Source: Gammaproteobacteria bacterium (lineage in GTDB: Bacteria > Pseudomonadota > Gammaproteobacteria > Pseudomonadales > Cellvibrionaceae). From it: a stretch of DNA of 64,000 bases. Below are positions 54,775 through 63,200 of this stretch, piece by piece. The translations under genes were made by a program, and so were the position numbers. The notes under the pieces are model-generated. The model had not been told where the DNA came from. It searched no databases and worked only from the letters and a program-made list of their open reading frames with translations. The DNA is taken from NCBI GenBank assembly GCA_021151625.1, contig JAGKWY010000017.1:1-64000 (forward strand), given 5' to 3'. Positions within the stretch are counted from its first letter, which is position 1. Each line of letters opens with the position of its first letter.

Positions 54775-56199
54775 ATGAAAATTATCAACACCAGCTTTCA
54801 GCGCTACCTGAAAAAAATCAGTTTTGTTCAACTTACAACGCTGACCATTTCACCCTTGCTACTATTGAGCTGTGGCGGCGGTGGCGGCTCTACCAGCAAA
54901 CCTGGCACCAGCCAATCCAACCAAAACAGTTCAATGAGTCAAAGCTCAGCTAAAGCAAACAGTTCAGCCAGTGCAGAAAGTTCAGTTAATGCCGGCAGCT
55001 CCGTCGGCGTTATGAGTTCTCCGAGTGTTTCCAGCAGCGCTAACAGCCTTCAAACATCCTCCGGGGTCAGTCAGTCATCCAGTTCGCCGGCGGAAAAACT
55101 GACGGATGTCAGCAGCCAATTCACCGCAGCAACTACCCACAATTTTTATGTTTTCTCTGATTCGTCAAACGCACAGCTATTGCGTTATTTACCCAAACAA
55201 TTAGCACTCACAGGATTGCCGGGAATTGCCTCAGTTCAACGCACCAACAAAATTTCTGTATTGCAAAAAATGTTTTTGGACCTTAGCGATAGCGATTGGA
55301 CTTCCGCCAACCAACTCACTTTTTCCAGCCGCTACACCCTGGATGTAGACTTGCAAAAACTCACTCAGGAAAGTGAAACGCTCGGCTATACAACGCTGGC
55401 GGATATTAAAGTCAAACCGCCAGCAATGACGTTGGAACAACGCTACACCACAGCAGTGCCGCCGGCCCGTATTCAAATTCAGTGCAAAAATTTAACGCTG
55501 CTTATTAATGGCAATGAAGTTACCTTGCATGATTGCAATCTCGCCGATTCAGAGGGAATTATTGCCACACAGCCGATTAATCATATCGGCAACTTTAGAT
55601 ACGAAGCCTTGAATTTTGACCCGGACACCATTTCCAGCAATAAAGCCCTGCGCGGTACAATTAATATTGATTACACCCTGCCAGGCACCCACGAGTTCGA
55701 TCGACTATTGTCAACTAACAATGGAGATTTACAAAGCACCTGGCAAGTTTACTTCGCCTGGCCATTGGCACAGACCAGCGTGAGTTCAGCCATGGCAGCA
55801 ATTAATTGGAAAACGCTACTCGCCGATTTTAAAACCCAGATATCTGCCGGAAAACACAGCTGGAATGATGAGGATATAAATGCATTTACTATCGCGGCGA
55901 TGAGCACTGGTAGCATTGCACTGGCCAATAGCACAGAGCTGACCGATGCACTCCGTGAAGCAATTAAAAGCTATTTGAAACAAGAGCTACTTGTTGCAGT
56001 TTACGCTAACAACAGCAAATCGCCATTTACATGGGCACCCAAATTACGCGTTAAAAATGTAGAGCAACCCGGCATGCAAAATATAGTCATACGTTATTTT
56101 AATTCCACGCTGCCGTTGGTTTCGCACATTAATTTAAGCTGCCTCACAGCACCGGATGGGCAGAATAATATCTACCGATCATCAGACTGCGTGGAATAA
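54775..56199 (+). CDS. Poly-serine-linker lipoprotein D of an unrecognised cluster
   Basis: A 474-aa lipoprotein: lipobox LLLLSCGGGGGS (Cys about residue 33), a 75-residue Ser-rich linker typical of Cellvibrio and Saccharophagus surface proteins, then a domain with NFYVFSDSSNAQLLRYLPKQ, ARIQIQCKNLTLLINGNEV and INYTLPG-like strands. The block after the linker parallels proteins A and B. Surface exposure on the outer membrane is likely. A 200-bp gap precedes it, so it probably has its own promoter. Confidence 0.72.
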   Translation: MKIINTSFQRYLKKISFVQLTTLTISPLLLLSCGGGGGSTSKPGTSQSNQNSSMSQSSAKANSSASAESSVNAGSSVGVMSSPSVSSSANSLQTSSGVSQSSSSPAEKLTDVSSQFTAATTHNFYVFSDSSNAQLLRYLPKQLALTGLPGIASVQRTNKISVLQKMFLDLSDSDWTSANQLTFSSRYTLDVDLQKLTQESETLGYTTLADIKVKPPAMTLEQRYTTAVPPARIQIQCKNLTLLINGNEVTLHDCNLADSEGIIATQPINHIGNFRYEALNFDPDTISSNKALRGTINIDYTLPGTHEFDRLLSTNNGDLQSTWQVYFAWPLAQTSVSSAMAAINWKTLLADFKTQISAGKHSWNDEDINAFTIAAMSTGSIALANSTELTDALREAIKSYLKQELLVAVYANNSKSPFTWAPKLRVKNVEQPGMQNIVIRYFNSTLPLVSHINLSCLTAPDGQNNIYRSSDCVE

Positions 56200-56240
56200 T
56201 ACTGCGCGTCATAAAAGTGACTTTTAAGGGAAATGGTTTG

Positions 56241-57410
56241 CTATTTTTCTTCCGCTTTTAACGAACAATTTTCCCAAGCTGCCACCACAATTAGAATCGC
56301 GGTGGTCGCTGCACTAATTGCCAAGGCGGACCAATGTAGTAACAAGGCGATTGGGATTAATGCGATCAGGGATAACAAGCCGACAAGATGAGATAGTGGT
56401 GGTGCGCGGCGATCATTGGTGACCCATTTAAATAATGCGCAGCCAATTAAATACAATGCCGGGCCACCGATAATTGCAAACAATCCGGCGGTGGATGCGT
56501 GATCCGGATGCACCAGCACCAATTCATCGGCAACGGCGCAGACAATAATTCCCGCGATAATCGGAGCGTGTAAATAGGTGTAGGCCAAGCGCGCTTGGCC
56601 GCCCGGATCTTGCGAGTGCAAAATGCGATGGTGCGCGCGTTCCACCCCGCTATCAAAATAAATCCACCAAAGCGCAATTGAACCTAGCACTGCCACCAAA
56701 AATGCGGTGATAACTGTTGAATCCCATTGTTGATCAGCAAAGGTGGCACCGGTTACCAACAGCGATTCACCCAGTGCGATTATCACAAACAGTGCGCAGC
56801 GCTCCGCCATATGATTGCCTTCTACATCCCAATCGGTGGTACTGGAGCGCCCCATGCCCGGCACCCAAAATAGTAGCGCCGGTGAAATAAATTCGATCAA
56901 AAATGCAATACACCACAAGATAAACCGCTGCTCACCTTCTGCAAACCCACCGGCGATCCAGAAAATCGCGGAAGCGCACAGCCAGATAAAAATACGCTGG
57001 AAACTGCGCACAAAATGCGTTGCGCTGTTGCGAATCGCGTAGAGGAAAAATGCGGTACGCCCCACTTGCATAAATACATAAGCAAACGCAAAAAATAATC
57101 CGCGCTCACCAAAGGCATCGGGTATTGAGACCGACATAATCAACCCGCCCAGCATCAGCGCAAATAAACAGATGCGCACGGGAAAGCGATCCGGGTCCAA
57201 CCAGTTAGTGACCCAGGAGGTGTAAATCCACACCCACCAGACGGCGAGCAATAACAGGCCATGCTTGATAGCACCATCAAACGTTAAATTGGCAAGTAAC
57301 GAATGGGAAATTTGGGTGATGGCAAATACAAATACCAGATCGAAAAATAATTCAACCATGGTGACTTTGCCGGCCTGGCTGCCAGCGCGATTTCTTAATA
57401 AGGACAACAT
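56241..57410 (-). CDS. Low temperature requirement protein A (LtrA) family
   Basis: A 389-aa integral membrane protein with about ten helices. The LtrA signature VELFFDLVFVFAITQISHSL is near residue 20, with WWVWIYTSWVTNWLDPDRFP and ERCALFVIIALGESLLVTG. Molecular function of the family is unknown. It ends convergently with lipoprotein D and starts 9 bp from the end of hipA. Confidence 0.88.
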   Translation of the reverse strand: MLSLLRNRAGSQAGKVTMVELFFDLVFVFAITQISHSLLANLTFDGAIKHGLLLLAVWWVWIYTSWVTNWLDPDRFPVRICLFALMLGGLIMSVSIPDAFGERGLFFAFAYVFMQVGRTAFFLYAIRNSATHFVRSFQRIFIWLCASAIFWIAGGFAEGEQRFILWCIAFLIEFISPALLFWVPGMGRSSTTDWDVEGNHMAERCALFVIIALGESLLVTGATFADQQWDSTVITAFLVAVLGSIALWWIYFDSGVERAHHRILHSQDPGGQARLAYTYLHAPIIAGIIVCAVADELVLVHPDHASTAGLFAIIGGPALYLIGCALFKWVTNDRRAPPLSHLVGLLSLIALIPIALLLHWSALAISAATTAILIVVAAWENCSLKAEEK

Positions 57411-57418
57411 AATTTTGC

Positions 57419-58678
57419 TCAGTTAATTTTAAAATCGTCGTGAAGACTTGCCCAATGCACCTTGAGTTTATCCTTGTGATTATCGGCCATCGGTAAGGAT
57501 TCCAATAATTCCGGCCAGCTTGTTCGTGCGCTATTCATTGCATCCTGCAGATGAGCCTTAACCGCAGGCCAACGCACTTCCATGCGTTTTGCCCAAAGCT
57601 CAAAGTGAGCCATGTTTAGCTTATACCAGTTTTTTTCCTTGCCCATATTAAACGCAACTTCACACTCCCCGGGCATATAAACCATAGTGGACACTATGTC
57701 GTAAGCGGGCGACAGCACTGCACCAATTTTATCCGGGTAAATCATCGACCAATTCTTTAAGTGCGCGTCGCCATTGCCCAGCAAAATGTTGGCGAGAAGC
57801 CGCCTTGCCATTTGTTGAATGTCTTCAAGCGGCTGCTCCGAATATCGGTAAATAACACCTCCAATTATTTCGTAATTTACCCCGTCATATTTTTCATGAG
57901 GATAAAGCTCTGTAATTTGCGCGAAGTCCTCCATGTGTATTCTGGATATGCCTCGCTGCGCCTCGACTCGATCAAAGCGTTTTATCGTGTAGACGTACTT
58001 CTCATTAGGAAGCTGAATATCCGGCAAGTTATCAAGTGCATCCAGATTGACCAGATTTATCTCGGGGATTATTACACCAATCGCTTGCGCTAACTTCATT
58101 GAAGAATATTCATTCTCTGGCACATTCCTATGGACCGTAGAGGGGGTTTTTATGATTAGCGTATTGTCATTTGATGGGCGTAAGTTGTATCGGCCATCTT
58201 TGCTTTTATTGCCGGAGAATTTTATTTGAACACCGGCCAAGGACACATCATCCGCCGTTGGCGTTTTCACTGTAATAATCCTGCCACTATTTTTTTCTTC
58301 CACCCAGTCTGGAATTTTATTGGGTGCCAATCGCTCCAGCATGAGTGCGCCTGGTAAGTTCGCCCCAAAATGGGCAAGCAACGCAAAATCATTATTAATA
58401 TCAACTTTCAACGATTTTGCCACCCACTCCCTCATAGCGCTCTCAGGCAACAGATTGGAGATTACCGGCACAACTTTTTGACTACTGGTGATCGACTTTT
58501 GCAGATACTGGTCATTCATTCGTTGTAGCAGCGTAAAAGTCGGGCGCCCTTCACCTGCAGTTACATACTCAGGATTAAAGAACAGCACATTTCTATTTGA
58601 ACTGTGATGCGTTAATACACCAATAAAAACATCGTGTAGTGTGAGTTTCAGGGCTTGAACTGTCGCGGCATTACTCAT
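57419..58678 (-). CDS. hipA: HipA family serine/threonine kinase toxin
   Basis: A 419-aa HipA-type kinase; the E. coli enzyme phosphorylates glutamyl-tRNA synthetase and causes persistence. Features: HipA N-terminal domain (LTLHDVFIGVLTHH), SGVQIKFSGNKSKDG-like glycine loop region, catalytic NGDAHLKNWSM (Asp about 304) and metal-binding SPAYDIVSTMVY. I start at ATG 58678, which overlaps hipB by 8 bp. An upstream in-frame start at 58702 lies inside hipB. Confidence 0.9.
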   Translation of the reverse strand: MSNAATVQALKLTLHDVFIGVLTHHSSNRNVLFFNPEYVTAGEGRPTFTLLQRMNDQYLQKSITSSQKVVPVISNLLPESAMREWVAKSLKVDINNDFALLAHFGANLPGALMLERLAPNKIPDWVEEKNSGRIITVKTPTADDVSLAGVQIKFSGNKSKDGRYNLRPSNDNTLIIKTPSTVHRNVPENEYSSMKLAQAIGVIIPEINLVNLDALDNLPDIQLPNEKYVYTIKRFDRVEAQRGISRIHMEDFAQITELYPHEKYDGVNYEIIGGVIYRYSEQPLEDIQQMARRLLANILLGNGDAHLKNWSMIYPDKIGAVLSPAYDIVSTMVYMPGECEVAFNMGKEKNWYKLNMAHFELWAKRMEVRWPAVKAHLQDAMNSARTSWPELLESLPMADNHKDKLKVHWASLHDDFKIN

Positions 58679-59036
58679 CATCTTTATCCAGCATGTGACC
58701 AAACAACCTCATTACCGTGGACGGCTCCCTTACCTCGAAATGATCGTTGGATTGCGCAGTACTTTTTTTCTTATAGTCAGCTATATCCTGTTTTTCCGGG
58801 AGCAAGGAAGGAGCCATTTTTTCACCCTTAGGCGCAATCGTTATCTCCAAACCCAGCGCATCCGCAAGATGCAGAAGTGTTTTCACTGTGATATTCGCCC
58901 CGGCTTCAATTCGCTGGATTTGTTGCTGGCTCATACCAACCTTTAACAACATGTCTGACTGACTCAAGTTCAGCTTTGCCCGCTGGGCTTCGATAATATT
59001 GCCAACATCTTGCACGCTGCTCAGTTTGCCCCACAT
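58671..59036 (-). CDS. hipB: HipB-type antitoxin / repressor
   Basis: A 121-aa Xre-family HTH protein from ATG 59036 (MWGKLSSVQDVGN). The helix-turn-helix is LNLSQSDMLLKVGMSQQQIQ followed by RIEAGANI. A longer frame to 59099 would run through the operator repeats and is rejected. The C-terminal 50 residues are unlike classic HipB and could bind HipA. It should repress its own promoter through the three palindromes upstream. Confidence 0.9.
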   Translation of the reverse strand: MWGKLSSVQDVGNIIEAQRAKLNLSQSDMLLKVGMSQQQIQRIEAGANITVKTLLHLADALGLEITIAPKGEKMAPSLLPEKQDIADYKKKSTAQSNDHFEVREPSTVMRLFGHMLDKDDE

Positions 59037-59046
59037 GACACTCACC

Positions 59047-59119
59047 ACAATATATATGTTGTATTTATTTAAACTACAACATATTTGTTGTTTTATCAAT
59101 TCAACAACCTATTTGTTGT
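59047..59119. promoter_or_regulatory. Three ACAACnTATTTGTTGT operators upstream of hipBA
   Basis: Palindromic 16-mers lie at 59047-59062 (ACAATATATATGTTGT), 59076-59091 (ACAACATATTTGTTGT) and 59104-59119 (ACAACCTATTTGTTGT). Spacing between centres is 29 and 28 bp. They fall just before the hipB start, as expected for cooperative autorepression. Confidence 0.8.
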
Positions 59120-59149
59120 TTTCAATTGAAACCACAACCCCAAAAACAA

Positions 59150-59174
59150 CAAACCCCGCACAGGGCGGGGTTTG
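59150..59174 (-). terminator. Rho-independent terminator of the gene at 59,197
   Basis: CAAACCCCGC / GCGGGGTTTG stem with ACAGG loop; on the minus strand it is followed by TTGTTTTTG. It separates the flagellar-side gene from hipBA. Confidence 0.8.
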
Positions 59175-59196
59175 TATTTAAAACAGCTGGAGCGAT

Positions 59197-59526
59197 TTAT
59201 TCACCGGACTCTTTCAGGATGGTATTCAAACCTTCCAGATCGGCGCGGGCGACAGCGCGTTGATCGAGTTTTTCGCGGGCGGCAGCGGGTAAGTCGGTGT
59301 ACTGGATTACGCCGCGATCTACCAACACGATAATCACATCTTCCAGTACACGCACTAATTCCAGGTCAGAGGTATGGAGGCTTTCCAAGCGCGCTTTAAC
59401 TTCCTCTTTCACCTTCAGCCAGTTTTGCAATTCCTCGCTTTCCACGGCCATATGTTCCGCGCCATCAAACGGCTGCTGCTCCACGCGCAGCAAACGCCCT
59501 TGCGCATCGCGCTCTACATATACCAT
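59197..59526 (-). CDS. Small conserved protein of unknown function
   Basis: A 109-aa soluble, acidic protein from ATG 59526 (GGAGGAAGG ribosome site just upstream). Contains MVYVERDAQGRLLRVEQQP and a helical ELVRVLEDVIIVLVDRGVIQ segment; relatives near flagellar genes are sometimes misannotated as tryptophan synthase beta-like. The frame is open upstream to 59721 and an alternative MSGFESPSHDMN start exists, but lacks comparable support. Confidence 0.7.
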   Translation of the reverse strand: MVYVERDAQGRLLRVEQQPFDGAEHMAVESEELQNWLKVKEEVKARLESLHTSDLELVRVLEDVIIVLVDRGVIQYTDLPAAAREKLDQRAVARADLEGLNTILKESGE

Positions 59527-59802
59527 TGCCTTCCTCCGCCATCGCCGTGTTATTAATAGTCCCAGCGATGTTACAAGGTTTCCCCAGGTCTGAATACCTC
59601 CGGGTTGGGGCGGGACATAAGCGCAATCGGTAGCAGCGTTCATGTCATGGGAGGGCGATTCAAAGCCGCTCATGATGGTAAACCTCTGTTGCGTAGTTGA
59701 TACTTTTTTAGTGGCCGACATTCATGACCATCTTTCATGGAGATGAGCAAGCCTGCGCCCGATCTGTGTCGGACGATCAAAATAGAAATGGTTGATAGCA
59801 AA

Positions 59803-60730
59803 TCAGGACAGCAGGCTAACCACCGCAAAGCGGGAGAGTTGCGCCTGGGCAATAACCGTTTGCGCCACTACCGAATAGCTGGATGCCTTGCGCCCATTGA
59901 TGTTAAACACCGCGCTCGCAAAATTGAGCGCCCATTGTTTTTCATCCTGGCTTTCCTGGGAACCCCAGCAAGCCCTCTTCCTTTGGATTGACCTGGCTGC
60001 CGGTAACAGGGAAGAGTTTGCCCTCACCTTTTACCCGCAACTGGGTTTTTAACGCATTCCAATCGTTTTCCGGCATGGAGAATTTCAGCGCGCCCTGCGC
60101 ATCCAGCTCAGCGCGGATTCCAGCACTGCCAAGGCCGGCATTGAGGTTGCGCAGCAGTTGCTCATCGCTCATGCCATCATCCAGCACTACCGCAAGTGGT
60201 TCCTGCAATGCGCGACCACCGGTGATAACCAGGGTCTCTTTGCCTGATCGCTTAACCGCCTCCAGCGATTCCATGCCCGGCAAACTAAAACGGCTGCGCA
60301 AAGGCTCATTGAGGCGCAAGGTAAAGTTCGCATCCAGGCTTTGACTGGTGCGCTTGCTGCGCTCATCCAACAGGCTGTTTACCTGCTGCAAACCTTTGCT
60401 GATCGCCTCGCGCTCATTGCTAAAGGGTGAACTGAGCTGGCGACTAATACTGAGCTTGAGTGCGGATAAATGCTCCGCCAGATCACCCAGATAGCGATCC
60501 GTTGCCTGCATGGATGACAACTGCTGGTTGAGCTGCAGGTTAAAACCGCCATTACCGCCCGTCGCCCTTGCTGCCTGCCGCGCTTCGGCCGAACCGCCCT
60601 CTACCGGGTTAGCATCATGTGCACGGGCAGTAGCATTGCGGCCCGGCGCCGGGTTCAGGCGCGCGCGACTATAGGCCTGGCTGTTGGCCTCAAGCGCGCT
60701 GGAAATTGCGGTCTGTTTGTCGATTTTCAT
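59803..60730 (-). pseudogene. Flagellar-cluster gene of unknown function with one-base frameshift
   Basis: The frame from 60730 (MKIDKQTAISSALEANSQAY) runs 262 codons and stops at 59942 after LLGFPGKPG. In the neighbouring frame SQESQDEKQWALNFASAVFN and VVAQTVIAQAQLSRF continue to TGA at 59803, a plausible real C-terminus. Removing one G from the GGGG at the junction joins them as KEEGLLGSQESQDEKQW, giving about 308 aa. It lies 45 bp after flgL. A homopolymer error is likely; otherwise the gene is truncated. No family function is known to me. Confidence 0.65.
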
Positions 60731-60775
60731 CCATTGTCACCTGCTACCAGCAAGCCTCGCTCACCAGCCGCTGAC

Positions 60776-61690
60776 TCATAACAAACTGAAGAGCGAAAGC
60801 TCGTTGATCTTCAAATAGGTCTTCTGGGTTGCTTGCAGCGCCAGTTGATAGTTGTTCAGGTCGATAGTCGCGCCGGCGTAATCCAGTTGCGACAACTCAC
60901 CTTCGATCTTCTGATTTACCAGCGACACTTCGTCGTTGCTGTTGCTGAGCAAACTCAAGGTATTTTGGCGGCCACCCAGCTCGGTGATGTTGCCCAGCAG
61001 ATCGCTGTGGGTCACATCCAGTTGATCAATTGTAGTTCGGATTTGCGCCCCGACTGCCGGGTTGGAGGCGCTGAGCAGCGGGTCTTTGAGCATGGTCACT
61101 ACCGCGTGCAACTCATTGAGCATATTCATGCCCGCACCAAAAATATTCATAGCCGTTACGTTCTCTTCCACCAGCACACCATTGGCCACGGCGGCCTGGC
61201 GATACTTGTCATTGCCGGTCACGGAATAGGTTTCAGCCACAGCGTCATAGGTCACTGCCTGGGTATCGCTCAGGGTGCCGGAGAACAAATAACGCCCTTC
61301 TTCGTCGCGCACATTGGTGGCGGTAAACAAGGTCTTTTCCAGATTTTCCAACTCGCCTGCAATGGCCGCCAGATCTTCGCTGGTGTTAGAGCCATTGGCC
61401 GCCCAAAGCAAACGGTCGCGCACATTGAGCATAACGTTGGAGATGGACTTGAGGTTCACCTCCTGGGTGGAGAGGCTCGCAGACACGTTGTCGATATTCT
61501 TGCTGTATTGATCCAGGCTCGCCTCTTCGCGCTGTACGCGCATTACGCGCACGCTGGCTATGGGATCATCGGAGGGCAACAACATGCGCTTGTTGGTCGC
61601 TAATTGCTGCATGATCTTGCCCAACTGCGCGGAATTGCCATTCATGGAGTTGTGCATGGTGGCGGTGATTTGTGCATTGGTAATACGCAT
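60776..61690 (-). CDS. flgL: Flagellar hook-filament junction protein FlgL (HAP3)
   Basis: A 304-aa flagellin-like junction protein joining hook and filament. The conserved N-terminus MRITNAQITATMHNSMNGNS with LATNKRMLLPSDDPIASVRV and the C-terminal coiled-coil TIDLNNYQLALQATQKTYLK are present. Slightly shorter than E. coli FlgL (317 aa). It follows flgK by 48 bp. Confidence 0.94.
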   Translation of the reverse strand: MRITNAQITATMHNSMNGNSAQLGKIMQQLATNKRMLLPSDDPIASVRVMRVQREEASLDQYSKNIDNVSASLSTQEVNLKSISNVMLNVRDRLLWAANGSNTSEDLAAIAGELENLEKTLFTATNVRDEEGRYLFSGTLSDTQAVTYDAVAETYSVTGNDKYRQAAVANGVLVEENVTAMNIFGAGMNMLNELHAVVTMLKDPLLSASNPAVGAQIRTTIDQLDVTHSDLLGNITELGGRQNTLSLLSNSNDEVSLVNQKIEGELSQLDYAGATIDLNNYQLALQATQKTYLKINELSLFSLL

Positions 61691-61738
61691 TTGAACCTCC
61701 TGGATTCCCGTTTAGCTGGCCTTAGTCGTTAACCCGGC

Positions 61739-63106
61739 TTAAAAGGCCGCGAGCATGTCATCAAATAACTGGTTGGCAGTGGAGATGACTTTCATATTGG
61801 CCTGGTAGGCCTGCTGGTAAGTCATCAGGCTGACCGCCTCTTCATCCAGGCTCACTGCGCTTACGCTGTCACGCTGGGATTGCGCTTGCTGGGTCACAGT
61901 AGTGGTAGATTTCAAATCCGCCTGGTTCTGGCGACTGTCGCTGGCGACCTTACCCAATAACCCCGTGTAGGCATCATTCAAACTGACCGAACTGCCGTTC
62001 ACGGTGATGTTCTGGTTTTTAATCGCCAGCAAATCCAGTAGCACTTCGTTGTTGCCGGTTTCGCCCGCTGTATCAGAAAAGGCCAGCTCTTCCGGGGTTA
62101 ATGCATTTACCTGCAACAGTTTGGTCGCACTGGTTGGGTCGTAGGTCAGCAGTGCAGTTCCGGGGTTGCCGGTCAGGTCAAAACCGGTGAGCAGGGTATT
62201 GTTGATCTTGGTGGCAAACTGGTCGGCCATTTCATGCAGTGCGTCCATAGTCGGGCGCAGGTCGCCGTATTCGGTGTCGTACAAACCACCAAAAGAACCA
62301 CCAAAACCATCCTGTTTAAGCGGGAAAGTCGTCCCCAAAAATGCCAGGGATACTTGCTGTTCGCCAGTCGCCAACACACTGATTTGCAATTGGCCAGCCG
62401 AAATACCCGAAACCAGCGGCTGGCCGTTAGACAGGGATACATTCAGCCCGCCATCGGGCGTTTCGTTAACGCGAATGGAAGCAAACTTGCTGAGATCTTT
62501 CACCAGACTGTCGCGATGATCGCGCAACGCGGTGGTATCCCCTTTAACCGCTTCGGTTTCCACAATCTTCTTGTTGAGCTTGGCGATATTCTCGGTCAGA
62601 CCATTGATTTCATCGGTCATGGCGCTGCGCTGTTCGTGCAAGGCCATTACTTGGGCGTTGATATTGCTGCTCAGGCCGTTAAAGCGCTGGGCCAGGTTGC
62701 CCGCTTCCGCCAGGACTTGCTGGCGCAGGGCGATGGAATTGGGGGTCGCACTGGCTTCACTCAGAGCCGCAAAAAACTGGTCCAGGCCGATGCTGATGCT
62801 GGAGCCTTCGCCCGACATCAGTGCCTCCAGCGCGGTCAGGTAATCCTGGCGGGCGCCGTAGTAGTTTTGCTCGGTAGTGGCGCGCCACAGCTGCTGGTTT
62901 TGGAAGTCGCTCGCCATGCGGCGGATGCTGCTCACCTCTACACCACCACCCACATTCAGGCCACCGGGGCCAGATAGGGATTGGGTGACGGTGTGCAGGC
63001 GACTAAAGCCGGGAGTATTCACGTTGGCGATATTCTGGCCGGTAGTGGCTATACCAACCTGGGCAGCGCGCACCCCGCTCAGGGCGATGTTGTTAAGTGA
63101 ACTCAT
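61739..63106 (-). CDS. flgK: Flagellar hook-associated protein FlgK (HAP1)
   Basis: A 455-aa hook-associated protein. The N-terminal rod-type motif NNIALSGVRAAQVGIATTGQ plus NIANVNTPGFSR and the C-terminal EEAVSLMTYQQAYQANMKVI with STANQLFDDML are typical. The variable middle is compact compared with many gammaproteobacterial FlgK (about 540-680 aa), but no break in similarity is obvious. Order flgJ-flgK-flgL is standard. Confidence 0.95.
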   Translation of the reverse strand: MSSLNNIALSGVRAAQVGIATTGQNIANVNTPGFSRLHTVTQSLSGPGGLNVGGGVEVSSIRRMASDFQNQQLWRATTEQNYYGARQDYLTALEALMSGEGSSISIGLDQFFAALSEASATPNSIALRQQVLAEAGNLAQRFNGLSSNINAQVMALHEQRSAMTDEINGLTENIAKLNKKIVETEAVKGDTTALRDHRDSLVKDLSKFASIRVNETPDGGLNVSLSNGQPLVSGISAGQLQISVLATGEQQVSLAFLGTTFPLKQDGFGGSFGGLYDTEYGDLRPTMDALHEMADQFATKINNTLLTGFDLTGNPGTALLTYDPTSATKLLQVNALTPEELAFSDTAGETGNNEVLLDLLAIKNQNITVNGSSVSLNDAYTGLLGKVASDSRQNQADLKSTTTVTQQAQSQRDSVSAVSLDEEAVSLMTYQQAYQANMKVISTANQLFDDMLAAF

Positions 63107-63118
63107 AGTGCTACTAGT

Positions 63119-63150
63119 CCTGTGTTAATCGCGTGACCTGTGTTAATCGC
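63119..63150. repeat. Direct repeats between flgJ and flgK
   Basis: CCTGTGTTAATCGC occurs at 63119-63132 and 63137-63150. Nearby, TTATTCACTG is repeated at about 63171 and 63180 onward. The short gap looks built from small tandem duplications. Confidence 0.6.
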
Positions 63151-63200
63151 CCGGCTGGGTTTATTCACTGTGCGGCTCGGTTATTCACTGCGAGACCCAG

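Noticed and set aside
62234..62977. 247-codon plus-strand frame within flgK
   Set aside because: Antisense to flgK and rich in residues typical of shadow frames.
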